A stretch of DNA of 64,000 nt from Microbacterium testaceum (GTDB taxonomy: Bacteria > Actinomycetota > Actinomycetes > Actinomycetales > Microbacteriaceae). Of this stretch, positions 26,911 to 35,903 are shown one piece after another. The first letter of the stretch is position 1, and each line of letters begins with the position of its first letter. Location of the stretch: positions 1 to 64,000 of the forward strand of contig NZ_JAJGNJ010000003.1 of the NCBI RefSeq assembly GCF_020781835.1, given 5' to 3'. The notes under the pieces were generated by a model, which was not told the origin of the DNA, did not search any database, and saw nothing but the letters and a program-made list of their open reading frames with translations. The position numbers and the translations under genes were made by a program.

Positions 26911-28566
26911 ATGACGACGGCGTCGACAGCCAAGAAGCCGGGAGGAGCACGGGTCGCAGTCCAGCGATTCGGCACGTTCCTCTCCGGCATGATCATGCCC
27001 AACATCGCGGCGTTCATCGCGTGGGGCTTCATCACCATGCTCTTCATCCCCGCCGGGTTCTTCGGCGCGGACAGCCCCTTCGGCTGGCACTGGGCCCCCG
27101 TGGCCGAGATCATCGGCGGCGGCGGTGACGCCGCTCAGATCGGCTGGCCGGGCGCCATGACGGCCCTCACGGAGGGTGCCGACGGCACCTACCAGGGATA
27201 CGTCGGTCTCGTGAGCGTCATGATCACCTACCTCCTGCCCCTCCTCATCGCGAACACCGGCGGCCGCATGGTCTACGGCGCGCGCGGTGGAGTGGTCGCC
27301 ACGATCGCCGTCATGGGCGTCATCGTCGGCACGAACATCCCCATGTTCCTCGGCGCCATGATCATGGGCCCGCTGGCTGCCTGGATCACGAAGCAGATGG
27401 ACCGCATCTGGGACGGCAAGATCCGCCCCGGCTTCGAGATGCTGGTGAACAACTTCTCCGCCGGCATCCTCGGCATGGTCCTCGCGATCGTCGGGTTCTT
27501 CGCCTTCGGCCCCGTGTTCCTCGGTATCAGCGCGTTCCTCGGCGGCATCGTCGGCTGGCTCGTTCAGTTCAACCTGCTGCCGCTGCTGTCGATCATCGTC
27601 GAGCCCGCGAAGGTGCTGTTCCTCAACAACGCCATCAACCACGGTGTCTTCACCCCGCTCGGTGTCGAGCAGGCCGCGGAGACGGGCAAGTCGATCCTGT
27701 TCCTCATCGAGGCCAACCCCGGACCGGGCCTGGGCCTGCTCCTGGCCTTCACCTTCTTCGGTGTCGGTGCGGCCAAGGCTTCGGCGCCGGGCGCGATCAT
27801 CATCCAGTTCTTCGGTGGCATCCACGAGATCTACTTCCCGTACGCGCTCGCCAAGCCGATGACGATCCTCGCGCTCATCGCCGGTGGCGCCGCGGGCGTG
27901 ACGACGAACATGATCTTCGGCGGCGGCCTGGTGTTCCCGGCTGCTCCCGGCAGCATCATCGCCGTGACCGCCGCCGCGATCGGCGCGGGCCCGGCCAACC
28001 TCCTGGTCGTCTACCTCTCGGTCATCGTGGCCGCCGCGGTCACCTTCCTGGTGGCGGGCGTCATCCTGCGCGCCTCGCGCAAGCGTGACCTGGCGGCCGA
28101 GGGCGGCGACGACGCGTTCGCCGCGGCGATCGACCAGACCGAGGCGAACAAGGGCAAGGAGTCCTCGACGCTGGGAGCCCTGCGCAACCGTTCCTCGAGC
28201 GATGTCACCGCCTCCGCCGACCGCGACGTCGAAGGCGCCCTCGGGGGCATCGGCGGTGCCGTGGCCACCAAGCAGCTGAACACGATCGTGTTCGCCTGCG
28301 ACGCGGGCATGGGCTCGTCGGCGATGGGCGCCAGCGTCCTGCGCAACAAGATCAAGAAGGCCGGCATCGACGGGGTCACGGTCACCAACCAGGCGATCGC
28401 GAACCTCGACGGCACCGCCGACCTGGTCATCACGCAGAACCAGCTCACGGACCGCGCTAAGGCGCAGAACCCCGACGCCATCCACGTGTCGGTGGACAAC
28501 TTCATGAACTCGCCGAAGTACGACGAGGTCGTGGAGATGGTCCGCGCCCAGCACGAAGCGAAGTAA
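26911..28566 (+). CDS. mtlA: PTS mannitol transporter EIICB
   Basis: A protein of 551 residues that imports mannitol as mannitol-1-phosphate. The EIIC membrane domain (residues about 15-390) carries the mannitol-family blocks GMIMPNIAAFIAWGF, LIANTGGRMVYG, NNAINHGVFTPLG and GGIHEIYFPYAL. After a linker the EIIB domain has the phosphocysteine loop IVFACDAGMGSSAMGAS near residue 460. The EIIA part is absent and is supplied by mtlF, as usual for Gram-positive systems. The 3' end is closed by a very strong hairpin. Confidence 0.95.
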   Translation: MTTASTAKKPGGARVAVQRFGTFLSGMIMPNIAAFIAWGFITMLFIPAGFFGADSPFGWHWAPVAEIIGGGGDAAQIGWPGAMTALTEGADGTYQGYVGLVSVMITYLLPLLIANTGGRMVYGARGGVVATIAVMGVIVGTNIPMFLGAMIMGPLAAWITKQMDRIWDGKIRPGFEMLVNNFSAGILGMVLAIVGFFAFGPVFLGISAFLGGIVGWLVQFNLLPLLSIIVEPAKVLFLNNAINHGVFTPLGVEQAAETGKSILFLIEANPGPGLGLLLAFTFFGVGAAKASAPGAIIIQFFGGIHEIYFPYALAKPMTILALIAGGAAGVTTNMIFGGGLVFPAAPGSIIAVTAAAIGAGPANLLVVYLSVIVAAAVTFLVAGVILRASRKRDLAAEGGDDAFAAAIDQTEANKGKESSTLGALRNRSSSDVTASADRDVEGALGGIGGAVATKQLNTIVFACDAGMGSSAMGASVLRNKIKKAGIDGVTVTNQAIANLDGTADLVITQNQLTDRAKAQNPDAIHVSVDNFMNSPKYDEVVEMVRAQHEAK

Positions 28567-28576
28567 TTCCCTACCA

Positions 28577-28610
28577 CGGAGGGGCCGGAGCTTTCGTTCC
28601 GGCCCCTCCG
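28577..28610 (+). terminator. Strong hairpin between mtlA and mtlF
   Basis: Perfect 13-bp arms (28577-28589 and 28598-28610) with an 8-nt loop, 11 bp after the mtlA stop. Because mtlF and mtlD continue on the same strand, it may attenuate rather than end transcription. Confidence 0.8.
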
Positions 28611-28669
28611 CCTTCCCGTCCGGCTCGCTTCCTGCGAGGCTGGACGGCACGACGAGAAAGGCGAGATCC

Positions 28670-29110
28670 ATGGCGAACGACGTCCTGCGTATCGAATCCG
28701 TCCGCATCCACCCCGGCAGCGCCACCCGCGAGGAGGCGATGAAGGAGGCCGCCGACCTGCTCGAAGCCTCCGGCTCCGTCACCGGTGAGTACTTCAGCGC
28801 CATGCAGCAGCGCGAGGAGACGGTGTCCACCTACATGGGCAACGAGCTCGCCATCCCGCACGGCACCAACGAGACCAAGCAGGCGATCCTGACCTCCGGG
28901 CTCTCGGTCGTCCGCTACGACGGGGGCGTCGACTGGGGCGGGGAGCCCGTGACCTTCGTCATCGGCATCGCAGGCAAGGGCGATGAGCACCTCGAGATCC
29001 TGTCCCAGATCGCGATCCTCTTCTCCGAGGAGGACGACGTCGCGCGTCTGAAGGCCGCCTCCTCCCCCGAGGAGCTGTTCGAGGCCCTCGCGGGTTCCGT
29101 CAACGCATGA
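28670..29110 (+). CDS. mtlF: PTS mannitol EIIA component
   Basis: A protein of 146 residues, the fructose/mannitol EIIA fold. The phosphorylated His is in ELAIPHGTNETK near residue 64. It relays phosphate from HPr to the EIIB domain of MtlA. An AAAGGCGAG ribosome site precedes ATG 28670, and the end overlaps mtlD by ATGA. Confidence 0.95.
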   Translation: MANDVLRIESVRIHPGSATREEAMKEAADLLEASGSVTGEYFSAMQQREETVSTYMGNELAIPHGTNETKQAILTSGLSVVRYDGGVDWGGEPVTFVIGIAGKGDEHLEILSQIAILFSEEDDVARLKAASSPEELFEALAGSVNA

Positions 29111-30258
29111 AGGCCGTCCACTTCGGAGCCGGCAACATCGGTCGGGGCTTCGTCGGTCTGCTGCTGCACGAGGGCGGCTACGACCTCGTCTTCTCCGACG
29201 TCTCCGCTCCGCTGGTCGCCGCGATCAACGCGGCATCCGAGTACACCGTCCACGAGGTCGGCGAAGGCGGCACCGACAAGACGGTGACCGGTTTCCGCGC
29301 GATCGACAGTTCGACGGATGCCGAGGCGCTGGTCGACGAGATCGCCACGGCGAATGTGGTCACGACCGCCGTGGGCCCCACGATCCTGAAGTTCGTCGCA
29401 CCGCACATCGTCGCCGGTCTCGCCCTGCGCGACCCCTCGCTCCCGCCGCTGCACATCATGGCGTGCGAGAACGCGATCGGCGCGACCGACCAGCTGCGCG
29501 AGCACGTGGTCGAGCTCGCGGGCGAGTCCTGGGACGCGCTGGCGTCGCGCGCGGTGTTCGCCAACACCGCGGTCGACCGCATCGTCCCCGCCCAGGCGCA
29601 GGGCGGTGTCGACGTCACCGTCGAGCCGTTCTACGAGTGGGCCATCGAGCGCGGTCCCTTCGGCGACAACCCGCCGCACATCCCCGGCGCCCACTTCGTC
29701 GACGACCTGACGCCGTACATCGAGCGGAAGCTCTTCACCGTCAACACCGGTCACGCGGCCACCGCCTATTTCGGCGCCCGCGCCGGGGTCGAGCGCATCT
29801 CCGACGCCCTGTCCGATGCTGACATCGCCGCACAGGTGGAGGCTGCGCTGGAGGAGACCAGCGCACTGCTCGTGCAGAAGCACGAGCTCGACGCCGAAGT
29901 GCAGGGGCAGTATCGCGAGACGATCCTGCGCCGCTTCCGCAACCCCGCACTCCCCGACACCGTGTGGCGCGTCGGACGTCAGCCGCTGCGCAAGCTCTCA
30001 CGTCACGAGCGCTTCGTCGGACCCGCCGCCGAGGCGATCGAGCGGGGGCTGCCCGTGGACGCGCTCGTCGCGGCGATGGCCGCGGCCCTGGAGTTCCAGG
30101 ATGCCGAGGACGCCCAGGCCGTGGAGCTGGAGCGCCTCCTCGGCGAGCTCGACGCCGACACCTTCACGGCGGAGGTCACCGGCCTCGAGCCGGAGCACCC
30201 GCTGTTCCCGCGGATCGTCGAGATCGTGGCCGCGCGACAGGCGGCACTGCGCTCGTGA
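29107..30258 (+). CDS. mtlD: Mannitol-1-phosphate 5-dehydrogenase
   Basis: A protein of 383 residues that oxidises mannitol-1-phosphate to fructose-6-phosphate with NAD. The N-terminal motif MKAVHFGAGNIGRGFVG binds NAD. The C-terminal domain has the long-chain polyol dehydrogenase signature ERKLFTVNTGHAATAYFG with the catalytic Lys, and YRETILRRFRNP. It is translationally coupled to mtlF and ends the mannitol operon. Confidence 0.95.
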   Translation: MKAVHFGAGNIGRGFVGLLLHEGGYDLVFSDVSAPLVAAINAASEYTVHEVGEGGTDKTVTGFRAIDSSTDAEALVDEIATANVVTTAVGPTILKFVAPHIVAGLALRDPSLPPLHIMACENAIGATDQLREHVVELAGESWDALASRAVFANTAVDRIVPAQAQGGVDVTVEPFYEWAIERGPFGDNPPHIPGAHFVDDLTPYIERKLFTVNTGHAATAYFGARAGVERISDALSDADIAAQVEAALEETSALLVQKHELDAEVQGQYRETILRRFRNPALPDTVWRVGRQPLRKLSRHERFVGPAAEAIERGLPVDALVAAMAAALEFQDAEDAQAVELERLLGELDADTFTAEVTGLEPEHPLFPRIVEIVAARQAALRS

Positions 30259-30270
30259 GCTGACCGACAC

Positions 30271-30293
30271 CCCCGCGCCGTCCGCCGGCGGGG
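30271..30293 (+). terminator. Possible hairpin after mtlD
   Basis: CCCCGC (30271-30276) can pair with GCGGGG (30288-30293), just past the stop. It is short and has no T-tract. Confidence 0.35.
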
Positions 30294-30363
30294 CGCCCCG
30301 TGCGCTCCGCCGGCGTTGTCGTGTCCTGCGGTGTCGGCGCCCCGCGGCGCGGCGCGGTGCCGT

Positions 30364-30446
30364 CCCGCGCTCCGGAGAGTACTGCCGTTTGCGGCCGGTG
30401 GGCCTGCCAGGCGTGCGGATCCGACGCCATCACTCCGGAGCGCGGC
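30364..30446. repeat. Family B palindrome (83 bp), copy 1
   Basis: 13-bp arms CCCGCGCTCCGGA (30364-30376) and TCCGGAGCGCGGC (30434-30446) around 57 bp of unrelated sequence. It ends 101 bp before the endonuclease-like gene at 30548. Confidence 0.85.
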
Positions 30447-30547
30447 ACAGACCTGCGCGGGTGCCCACCATTCCTCCACAGCCGTCGACCATCCACAGCT
30501 TCGCCTAACGGGCCGTCGTGGGGGGCGGAACGTCCCAAGCTGGGTCG

Positions 30548-31447
30548 GTGCACGGCCGCCCCCTCCCGACCGATTTCTCCCGATCACTGTCGACGAGCGC
30601 GCTCAGAGAGTCCGGGCTGACCAAACGCGACATCACCGCCGCCGTCGCGCGGGGCGATCTCCTTCGTCTGCGGCTGGGACGATACGCCCCGCGGCATACC
30701 CCCGAAGTCATGATCGACGCGGCTCGATGGGGCGGCCGCCTCGACTGCGTCTCGTTGCTGTCGCATCTGGGGGTCTTCGTTCACACCCGGGCGGGCACGC
30801 ACATCCAGATCGATCCCCACGCGACCCGCCTACCGCCGCATCCGGTGTCGGTTCGCTGCCACTGGCGCCCGACGGCAGCACCCGCGGAGTCGCTCGTGGT
30901 CGAGATCACAGAGGCGCTCGCACAGGCCGTCATCTGTCAACCGGCACGACACGCCATCGCGACGCTCGACAGCGCGTGGCACATCGGACTCGTCGACGAG
31001 CGCGCTATCGGCGACGTCTTCCGGCGGCTCCCGCCCCGGTTCCAGGTGCTTCGCGGGCTGCTGGATCGGCGCAGCGAGGCGGGGGTCGAGACCCTTGTGC
31101 GGCTGATCCTGCGCACGCTGGGTCACCGCCCGGAGCTGCAGGTGGTCATCGACGGCGTCGGTCGTGTCGACCTCGTCGTCGACGGGTGGCTCATCGTCGA
31201 GTGCGACAGCCGCCAGTTCCATTCCGGTTGGGAGGCTCAGATGCGGGACCGACGTCGCGATGCCGCCGCTCTCGCGCGGGGGTATGTCACCGTCCGCCTG
31301 CTCGCCACGGACGTGCTCTCCCGACCCGACGCCGTACGCGCGCAGCTCGAGGAGATTCTCGGTCACGGACGAGCCGTGCCGCACTCCGGAGAAACTCGCG
31401 CCTTCCGGGCGAGCAGCGCACGGCGCAGCAGGTTTATGCGGCCATAA
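30548..31447 (+). CDS. AbiEi-like/DUF559 endonuclease-like protein (2 of 3)
   Basis: A protein of 299 residues. The N-terminal domain (ALRESGLTKRDITAAVARGDLLRLRLGRYA) is AbiEi-like. The C-terminal DUF559/VSR-like domain has ETLVRLILRTLG, VGRVDLVVDGWLIVECDSR with an Asp and an E-x-D set, and RDRRRDAAALARGYVTVRLLATDVL. By eye it is about half identical to the 48.7-kb protein. GTG 30548 is chosen because CAAGCT lies 6 nt upstream and CCATCCACA lies 50 nt upstream, as for the first member; GTG 30518 is possible. The TAA stop lies inside a family B palindrome. Nuclease activity is an inference. Confidence 0.8.
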   Translation: MHGRPLPTDFSRSLSTSALRESGLTKRDITAAVARGDLLRLRLGRYAPRHTPEVMIDAARWGGRLDCVSLLSHLGVFVHTRAGTHIQIDPHATRLPPHPVSVRCHWRPTAAPAESLVVEITEALAQAVICQPARHAIATLDSAWHIGLVDERAIGDVFRRLPPRFQVLRGLLDRRSEAGVETLVRLILRTLGHRPELQVVIDGVGRVDLVVDGWLIVECDSRQFHSGWEAQMRDRRRDAAALARGYVTVRLLATDVLSRPDAVRAQLEEILGHGRAVPHSGETRAFRASSARRSRFMRP

Positions 31448-31460
31448 TCCGGAGCGCGGC
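31378..31460. repeat. Family B palindrome, copy 2
   Basis: Arms GCCGCACTCCGGA (31378-31390) and TCCGGAGCGCGGC (31448-31460), again 83 bp overall. It covers the last 70 bases of the coding region and supplies its TAA stop. Confidence 0.88.
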
Positions 31461-31462
31461 AC

Positions 31463-31562
31463 GCCACCGGCACCCGACCCGCACCCCACCCGCAGCCGTC
31501 CCGCACACCACCGGCACCCCACCCGCACCCGGCCCGCACCCGGCCCGCACCCGACCGGCGCG
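31463..31562. repeat. C-rich low-complexity tract
   Basis: Strand-biased array of CCGGCACCC, CCCGCACCC and related 9-11 bp units between two family B palindromes. No coding sequence is supported. Confidence 0.75.
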
Positions 31563-31638
31563 GCTCCACCGGTCCGAGATCAGAAGACAGCGTCGCGCGC
31601 TCCCGGGACGCCACGTCGCCGCCTCTGCGTCGACGTGT

Positions 31639-31721
31639 GCCGCGCTCCGGAGAAACCCAGCCCCGCGACCCGGTTGGCCGCACGCGAGACCGGGTCGGGC
31701 GAGTGCGCTCCGGAGAGCGGG
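31639..31721. repeat. Family B palindrome, copy 3
   Basis: Left arm GCCGCGCTCCGGA (31639-31651); right arm TCCGGAGAGCGGG (31709-31721), 11 of 13 bases matching at exactly the expected position for an 83-bp unit. Confidence 0.8.
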
Positions 31722-31744
31722 CCCCCGGGCCGCCGCGACGCCGC

Positions 31745-32851
31745 TCAGCGCGCGAAGCCCTCGGCGATGATCTCGATGAGCTCCTCACGCTCCTCGACCG
31801 GCAGGAACGCCCCCGCGGCGGCGTTGAGCTGGAACGCCTCGAAGTCGTCGAGGTCGTAGTCGAACGCCTGCGCCAGCAGCCCCAGCTCGCGCGTCAGAGT
31901 CGTGCGGCTCATCAGACGGTTGTCGACGTTCACCGTGACCGAGAACCCGAGCTGGTAGAGCAGGTCGAACGGGTGGGCGTCCATCGTGTCGCCCCACGCC
32001 GTGACCGCGCCGCTCTGCAGGTTCGACGTCGGCGACAGCTCCAGCGTGATCTCGCGGTCGCGGACCCATCGCGCCATGTCACCGAAGGTGACCAGCACCT
32101 CCTCGCCCTCACGCGAGACGACGTCGAGGTCGTTGGCGATCCGCACACCGTGCCCGAGGCGCACCGCCCGACCGTCGATCAGCGCGGAGCGGATGGATGC
32201 CAGCCCCGCCCCTTCGCCGGCGTGCACGGTCGTGGGGAAGAACCGCTCGGCGAGGTAGTCGAACGCCGCGCGGTGGTTCGCCGCCGGGAAACCGTCCTCG
32301 GGACCGGCGAGGTCGAAGCCGACCACCCCGCGCCCGCGCCACGCCACCGCGAGCTCGGCGATCTCGCGGGAGCGGGACCCCTGCCGCATCGCCGTGAGCA
32401 GCTGCCCGACGCGGATGTCCTTGCCGCGCGCGTCCGCGGCATCCTCGCCTTCCTCGATGCCCTCCTGCACGGCATCCACGACATCATCGAGACTCAGGCC
32501 GCGCGTGAGGTGCTGCTCTGGCGCCCACCGCACTTCGCCGTAGACGACGCCGTCGTCCGCGAGGTCTTCGACGAACTCCTTCGCCGCCCGCACGAGGCCC
32601 TCGCGGGTCTGCAGCACGCCGACGGTGAGCGAGAACTTCTCGAGGTAGTCCTCGAGCGAACCCGACTCGACGTGGTCCGAGAACCAGTCCTCGAGGCCCG
32701 CGGCGTCATCCGCGGGAAGGTCGAGGTCGAGGTCGTCGGCGAGTTCGAGCACGGTCTGCGCGCGCATGCCCCCATCGAGGTGGTCGTGCAGCGACACCTT
32801 CGGCAGGTTCTTGAGCTTCTTGCCCTGGATGCGGACGTCGTCGGTGGCCAT
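31745..32851 (-). CDS. add: Adenosine deaminase
   Basis: A protein of 368 residues converting adenosine and deoxyadenosine to inosine forms. Metal and catalytic residues are in KVSLHDHLDGG, TTVHAGEGAG, VRLGHGVRI and LELSPTSNLQSG. ATG 32851 has a GAGGAG ribosome site; ATG 32875 overlaps the deoA stop (TGATG) and would add eight residues. It is the last gene of the nucleoside uptake and salvage operon, and its product feeds purine nucleoside phosphorylase (punA). Confidence 0.93.
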   Translation of the reverse strand: MATDDVRIQGKKLKNLPKVSLHDHLDGGMRAQTVLELADDLDLDLPADDAAGLEDWFSDHVESGSLEDYLEKFSLTVGVLQTREGLVRAAKEFVEDLADDGVVYGEVRWAPEQHLTRGLSLDDVVDAVQEGIEEGEDAADARGKDIRVGQLLTAMRQGSRSREIAELAVAWRGRGVVGFDLAGPEDGFPAANHRAAFDYLAERFFPTTVHAGEGAGLASIRSALIDGRAVRLGHGVRIANDLDVVSREGEEVLVTFGDMARWVRDREITLELSPTSNLQSGAVTAWGDTMDAHPFDLLYQLGFSVTVNVDNRLMSRTTLTRELGLLAQAFDYDLDDFEAFQLNAAAGAFLPVEEREELIEIIAEGFAR

Positions 32852-32874
32852 GCTGCTCCTCGGGTCGGATGCCA

Positions 32875-34164
32875 TCACGCGGTGATGCGCTCGCGCACGA
32901 GCGGGGTGCGCACGGGAGCGACATCGCCGATCTCCCACGCGCCCTCGACCGCTTCGAGGGCGCGCGCGAAACGCGTCTCATCATCGGCCGAGAGGGTGAA
33001 CAGCGGCTGACCGGCGGCGACGGATTCGCCCACCGTGACGTGCAGGTCGATGCCCGCGGCGTGCACGACGGCGTCCTCGGCGCGCGCGCGGCCGGCACCC
33101 AAGCGCCACGCCCCGATGCCGAACGGCAGGGCTTCGACCCGCGTGACGACGCCCGCGCGGTCGGACACGACGGTGTGCGTTTCGCGCGGCGTGGGGAGCG
33201 CGGCATCCGGATCGCCGTCCTGCGCGCGGATCATGCGCTTCCACACGTCCATCGCACGGCCGTCGGCCAGGGCCGCCTCGACATCGGCATCGGGCTGTCC
33301 GGCGAGCGTCAGCATCTCGCGGGCGAGCGCGACGGTGAGCTCGACGACGTCGGCGGGCCCCCCGCCGGCGAGCACCTCGACCGACTCGCGCACCTCGTTG
33401 GCGTTGCCGATCGCGCGACCCAGCGGGGTGTTCATGTCGGTGAGCAAGGCCGTGGTGTTCACGCCCGAGTCGGTGCCGAGCGCGACCATCGTCTCGGCGA
33501 GCTCGCGTGCCCGGTCGATGTCCTGCATGAACGCGCCCGAGCCGAACTTCACGTCGAGGACGAGCGAGTCGGTGCCCTCGGCGATCTTCTTCGACATGAT
33601 GCTCGAGGCGATCAACGGGATGGCCTCGACGGTGCCGGTGACATCGCGCAGCGCATAGAGCTTCTTGTCGGCGGGGGCCAGCCCGGTACCCGCCGCGCAG
33701 ATCACCGCACCCACGTCGGCGAGCTGCGCGAGGATCTCGTCGTTGGACAGGGCAGCGCGCCAGCCCGGAATGGACTCGAGCTTGTCGAGTGTCCCTCCGG
33801 TGTGCCCGAGCCCGCGTCCTGACAGCTGTGGAACGGCGACGCCGAATGCGGCGACGAGCGGCGCGAGCGGCAGCGTGATCTTGTCGCCCACGCCGCCGGT
33901 CGAGTGCTTGTCGACGGTGGGCTTGCCCAGCGACGAGAAGTCCATGCGCTCGCCCGAGGCGATCATGGCATCCGTCAGCACGCGGATCTGGTCGCGGCCG
34001 AGGCCGTTCAGCAGCACCGCCATCGTGAACGCCGACATCTGCGCGTCCATGACGTAGCCGCGCGTGTAGGCGTCGACCAGCCACCGGATCTCGCCCTCGG
34101 AGATGGCGCGCCCGTCGCGCTGCGCCCGGATGATGTCGACGGCGTCGTACTGTTCGCCGCTCAC
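32875..34164 (-). CDS. deoA: Thymidine (pyrimidine-nucleoside) phosphorylase
   Basis: A protein of 429 residues that phosphorolyses thymidine, deoxyuridine or uridine. It shows the glycosyltransferase family 3 signature around the phosphate site (DKHSTGGVGDK, SGRGLGHTGGTLDKLE), then LVLDVKFGSGAFM and GNANEVRESVEVL. GTG 34164 overlaps the cdd stop by GTGA. Thymidine versus broader pyrimidine specificity was not resolved. Confidence 0.94.
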   Translation of the reverse strand: MSGEQYDAVDIIRAQRDGRAISEGEIRWLVDAYTRGYVMDAQMSAFTMAVLLNGLGRDQIRVLTDAMIASGERMDFSSLGKPTVDKHSTGGVGDKITLPLAPLVAAFGVAVPQLSGRGLGHTGGTLDKLESIPGWRAALSNDEILAQLADVGAVICAAGTGLAPADKKLYALRDVTGTVEAIPLIASSIMSKKIAEGTDSLVLDVKFGSGAFMQDIDRARELAETMVALGTDSGVNTTALLTDMNTPLGRAIGNANEVRESVEVLAGGGPADVVELTVALAREMLTLAGQPDADVEAALADGRAMDVWKRMIRAQDGDPDAALPTPRETHTVVSDRAGVVTRVEALPFGIGAWRLGAGRARAEDAVVHAAGIDLHVTVGESVAAGQPLFTLSADDETRFARALEAVEGAWEIGDVAPVRTPLVRERITA

Positions 34165-34562
34165 CGGGCCGCCTCCTCGAGGTCGCGCGGACCGAAAGCG
34201 TCGGGCAGGACCTCGTCGATCGTCCGGATGCCGCTGACCGTCTCGAGCAGCATGCCCGGGATGGCGTGCTCGAACAGCAGCTGCCGGCACCGCCCGCAGG
34301 GCATGAGCGTGCGCCCCTCCCCGTCGACGCAGACGAACGCCACGAGCTGTCCGCCGCCGCTCATGTGCAGCTCGGACACGAGTCCGCACTCGGCGCAGAG
34401 GGTCACGCCGTACGACGCGTTCTCGACGTTGCACCCCGAGACGATGCGCCCGTCGGCGACGAGGGCCGCGGCGCCCACCTTAAAGCGGGAGTAGGGGGCG
34501 TAGGCGCGGTGCATCGCCTCGGTGGCGGCGGAACGGAGTTCGTCCCAGTCGATGTCGGTCAT
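34161..34562 (-). CDS. cdd: Cytidine deaminase
   Basis: A homotetrameric-type cytidine deaminase of 133 residues. Zinc and proton-shuttle residues are in NVENASYGVTLCAECGLV (the CAE motif) and MPCGRCRQLL (the PCxxC motif). It deaminates cytidine and deoxycytidine imported by the ABC system encoded upstream, producing substrates for the overlapping deoA product. Confidence 0.95.
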   Translation of the reverse strand: MTDIDWDELRSAATEAMHRAYAPYSRFKVGAAALVADGRIVSGCNVENASYGVTLCAECGLVSELHMSGGGQLVAFVCVDGEGRTLMPCGRCRQLLFEHAIPGMLLETVSGIRTIDEVLPDAFGPRDLEEAAR

Positions 34563-34604
34563 CGTGGAGCGGTGGATCCTCTCGTGAAGGGAAGGCGGGC
34601 CGGA

Positions 34605-35903
34605 TCAGCCCTTGACGTACGGTTTGCCGGCGGCCGCGGGGCCGCGGACCTTCCCGACCAGACCCGCGACGGCGAAGATCGTCACGACGTACGGCAGCAT
34701 GAGCATGAACTCGCTCGGCACGGGCGAGCCGATGACGCCGAGGGTGTTCTGCAGGTTGGAGGCGAAGCCGAACAGCAGCGCCGCGAGCGTCGCCCGGATC
34801 GGGTCCCACTGACCGAAGATGACCGCGGCGAGGGCGATGTAACCGGCACCTGCCGTCATCTCCTTGTTGAAGGCACCGACGGATCCGAGGGTGAAGAAGG
34901 CACCGCCGAGGCCGGCGATGGCACCGCCCAGCGAGACGTTCCAGAAGCGGGTCCGGGCGATGTTGATGCCCACCGTGTCGGCCGCCTGGGGGTGCTCGCC
35001 CACGGCCCGCAGGCGCAGACCCCAACGCGTGTGGAACAGACCGACGTAGACGGCCACGACCGTGACGTACATCAGGTACACGATGATCGTCTGGTTGAAC
35101 AGCATGGGCCCGATGATCGGGATATCGGCCAGCACGGGGATCGGCAGCCTCGCGAATCGCGGCGGCGAGTTCAACGCCGCCGCGTTCGGGGACAGCAGCT
35201 GCGAGAACAGGAAGCTCGTCAGGCCGACCACCAGCACGTTCAGCACGACGCCGACGATCACCTGGTCGACGAAGTACTTGATCGCGAAGGCGGCCAGCAC
35301 GAACGACACGAGGACGCCCGCGACGGCGGCGGCGATGAGGCCGATATAGGGGTTCCCGGTCATCGTCGCGACGACCGCCGACGTGAAGGCGCCGGCCAGC
35401 AGCTGCCCCTCGATCGCGATGTTGACCACTCCGACGCGCTCGCTGAGCACACCGCACATGGCACCGAAGATCAGGGGCACGGACAGGCTGAGGCCTCCCG
35501 CGAGAAGACCCGTGAGCGGGATGACCGCGGTCGTCGCACCGGCGGCGGCCCACGTCAGGAAGCCCACCATGAACACCAGCGCGAAGATGACGGCCAACCA
35601 GATCGGGGGACGACGGTGCGCCCGGACCATCAGCACGCTCGCGAGCGTCACCAGTGCCAGCAGCACGGTGCAGACCGCTCCGGTGACGACGCCGCCGAGG
35701 ACGACCTCGGGCAGCTGGATGAACTCACCGGGGCTGGAGATGCGGAAGACGGCGTCGCCGTCCTGCCGCGCGATGACGAAGAGCACGGCGGCGAGGACCG
35801 TGATGACGCCGTAGACGATCGGCGCCTTCCAGCTGACGACGACGGCGGTGTCGAGCGCGTCAGCCGCGGGTGCGGCCTCGGGGCGTGCGGCGGTGGTGCT
35901 CAT
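34605..35903 (-). CDS. Nucleoside ABC transporter permease (second subunit)
   Basis: A BPD_transp_2-type permease of 432 residues with about ten membrane segments. The family block is LSLSVPLIFGAMCGVLSERVGVVNIAIEG, quoted here in parts: an E-R-x-G-V-x-N-x-x-x-E-G pattern near residue 130. GEHPQAADTVGIN is the coupling region. ATG 35903 overlaps the stop of the first permease by ATGA. Together they form the channel of a BMP-type nucleoside importer. Confidence 0.9.
   Translation of the reverse strand: MSTTAARPEAAPAADALDTAVVVSWKAPIVYGVITVLAAVLFVIARQDGDAVFRISSPGEFIQLPEVVLGGVVTGAVCTVLLALVTLASVLMVRAHRRPPIWLAVIFALVFMVGFLTWAAAGATTAVIPLTGLLAGGLSLSVPLIFGAMCGVLSERVGVVNIAIEGQLLAGAFTSAVVATMTGNPYIGLIAAAVAGVLVSFVLAAFAIKYFVDQVIVGVVLNVLVVGLTSFLFSQLLSPNAAALNSPPRFARLPIPVLADIPIIGPMLFNQTIIVYLMYVTVVAVYVGLFHTRWGLRLRAVGEHPQAADTVGINIARTRFWNVSLGGAIAGLGGAFFTLGSVGAFNKEMTAGAGYIALAAVIFGQWDPIRATLAALLFGFASNLQNTLGVIGSPVPSEFMLMLPYVVTIFAVAGLVGKVRGPAAAGKPYVKG

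Noticed and set aside
24622-28830. 1402-residue minus-strand open frame opposite the PTS genes
   Set aside because: It is a shadow of ptsH, ptsI and mtlA produced by high third-position G+C, with low-complexity acidic/His content.
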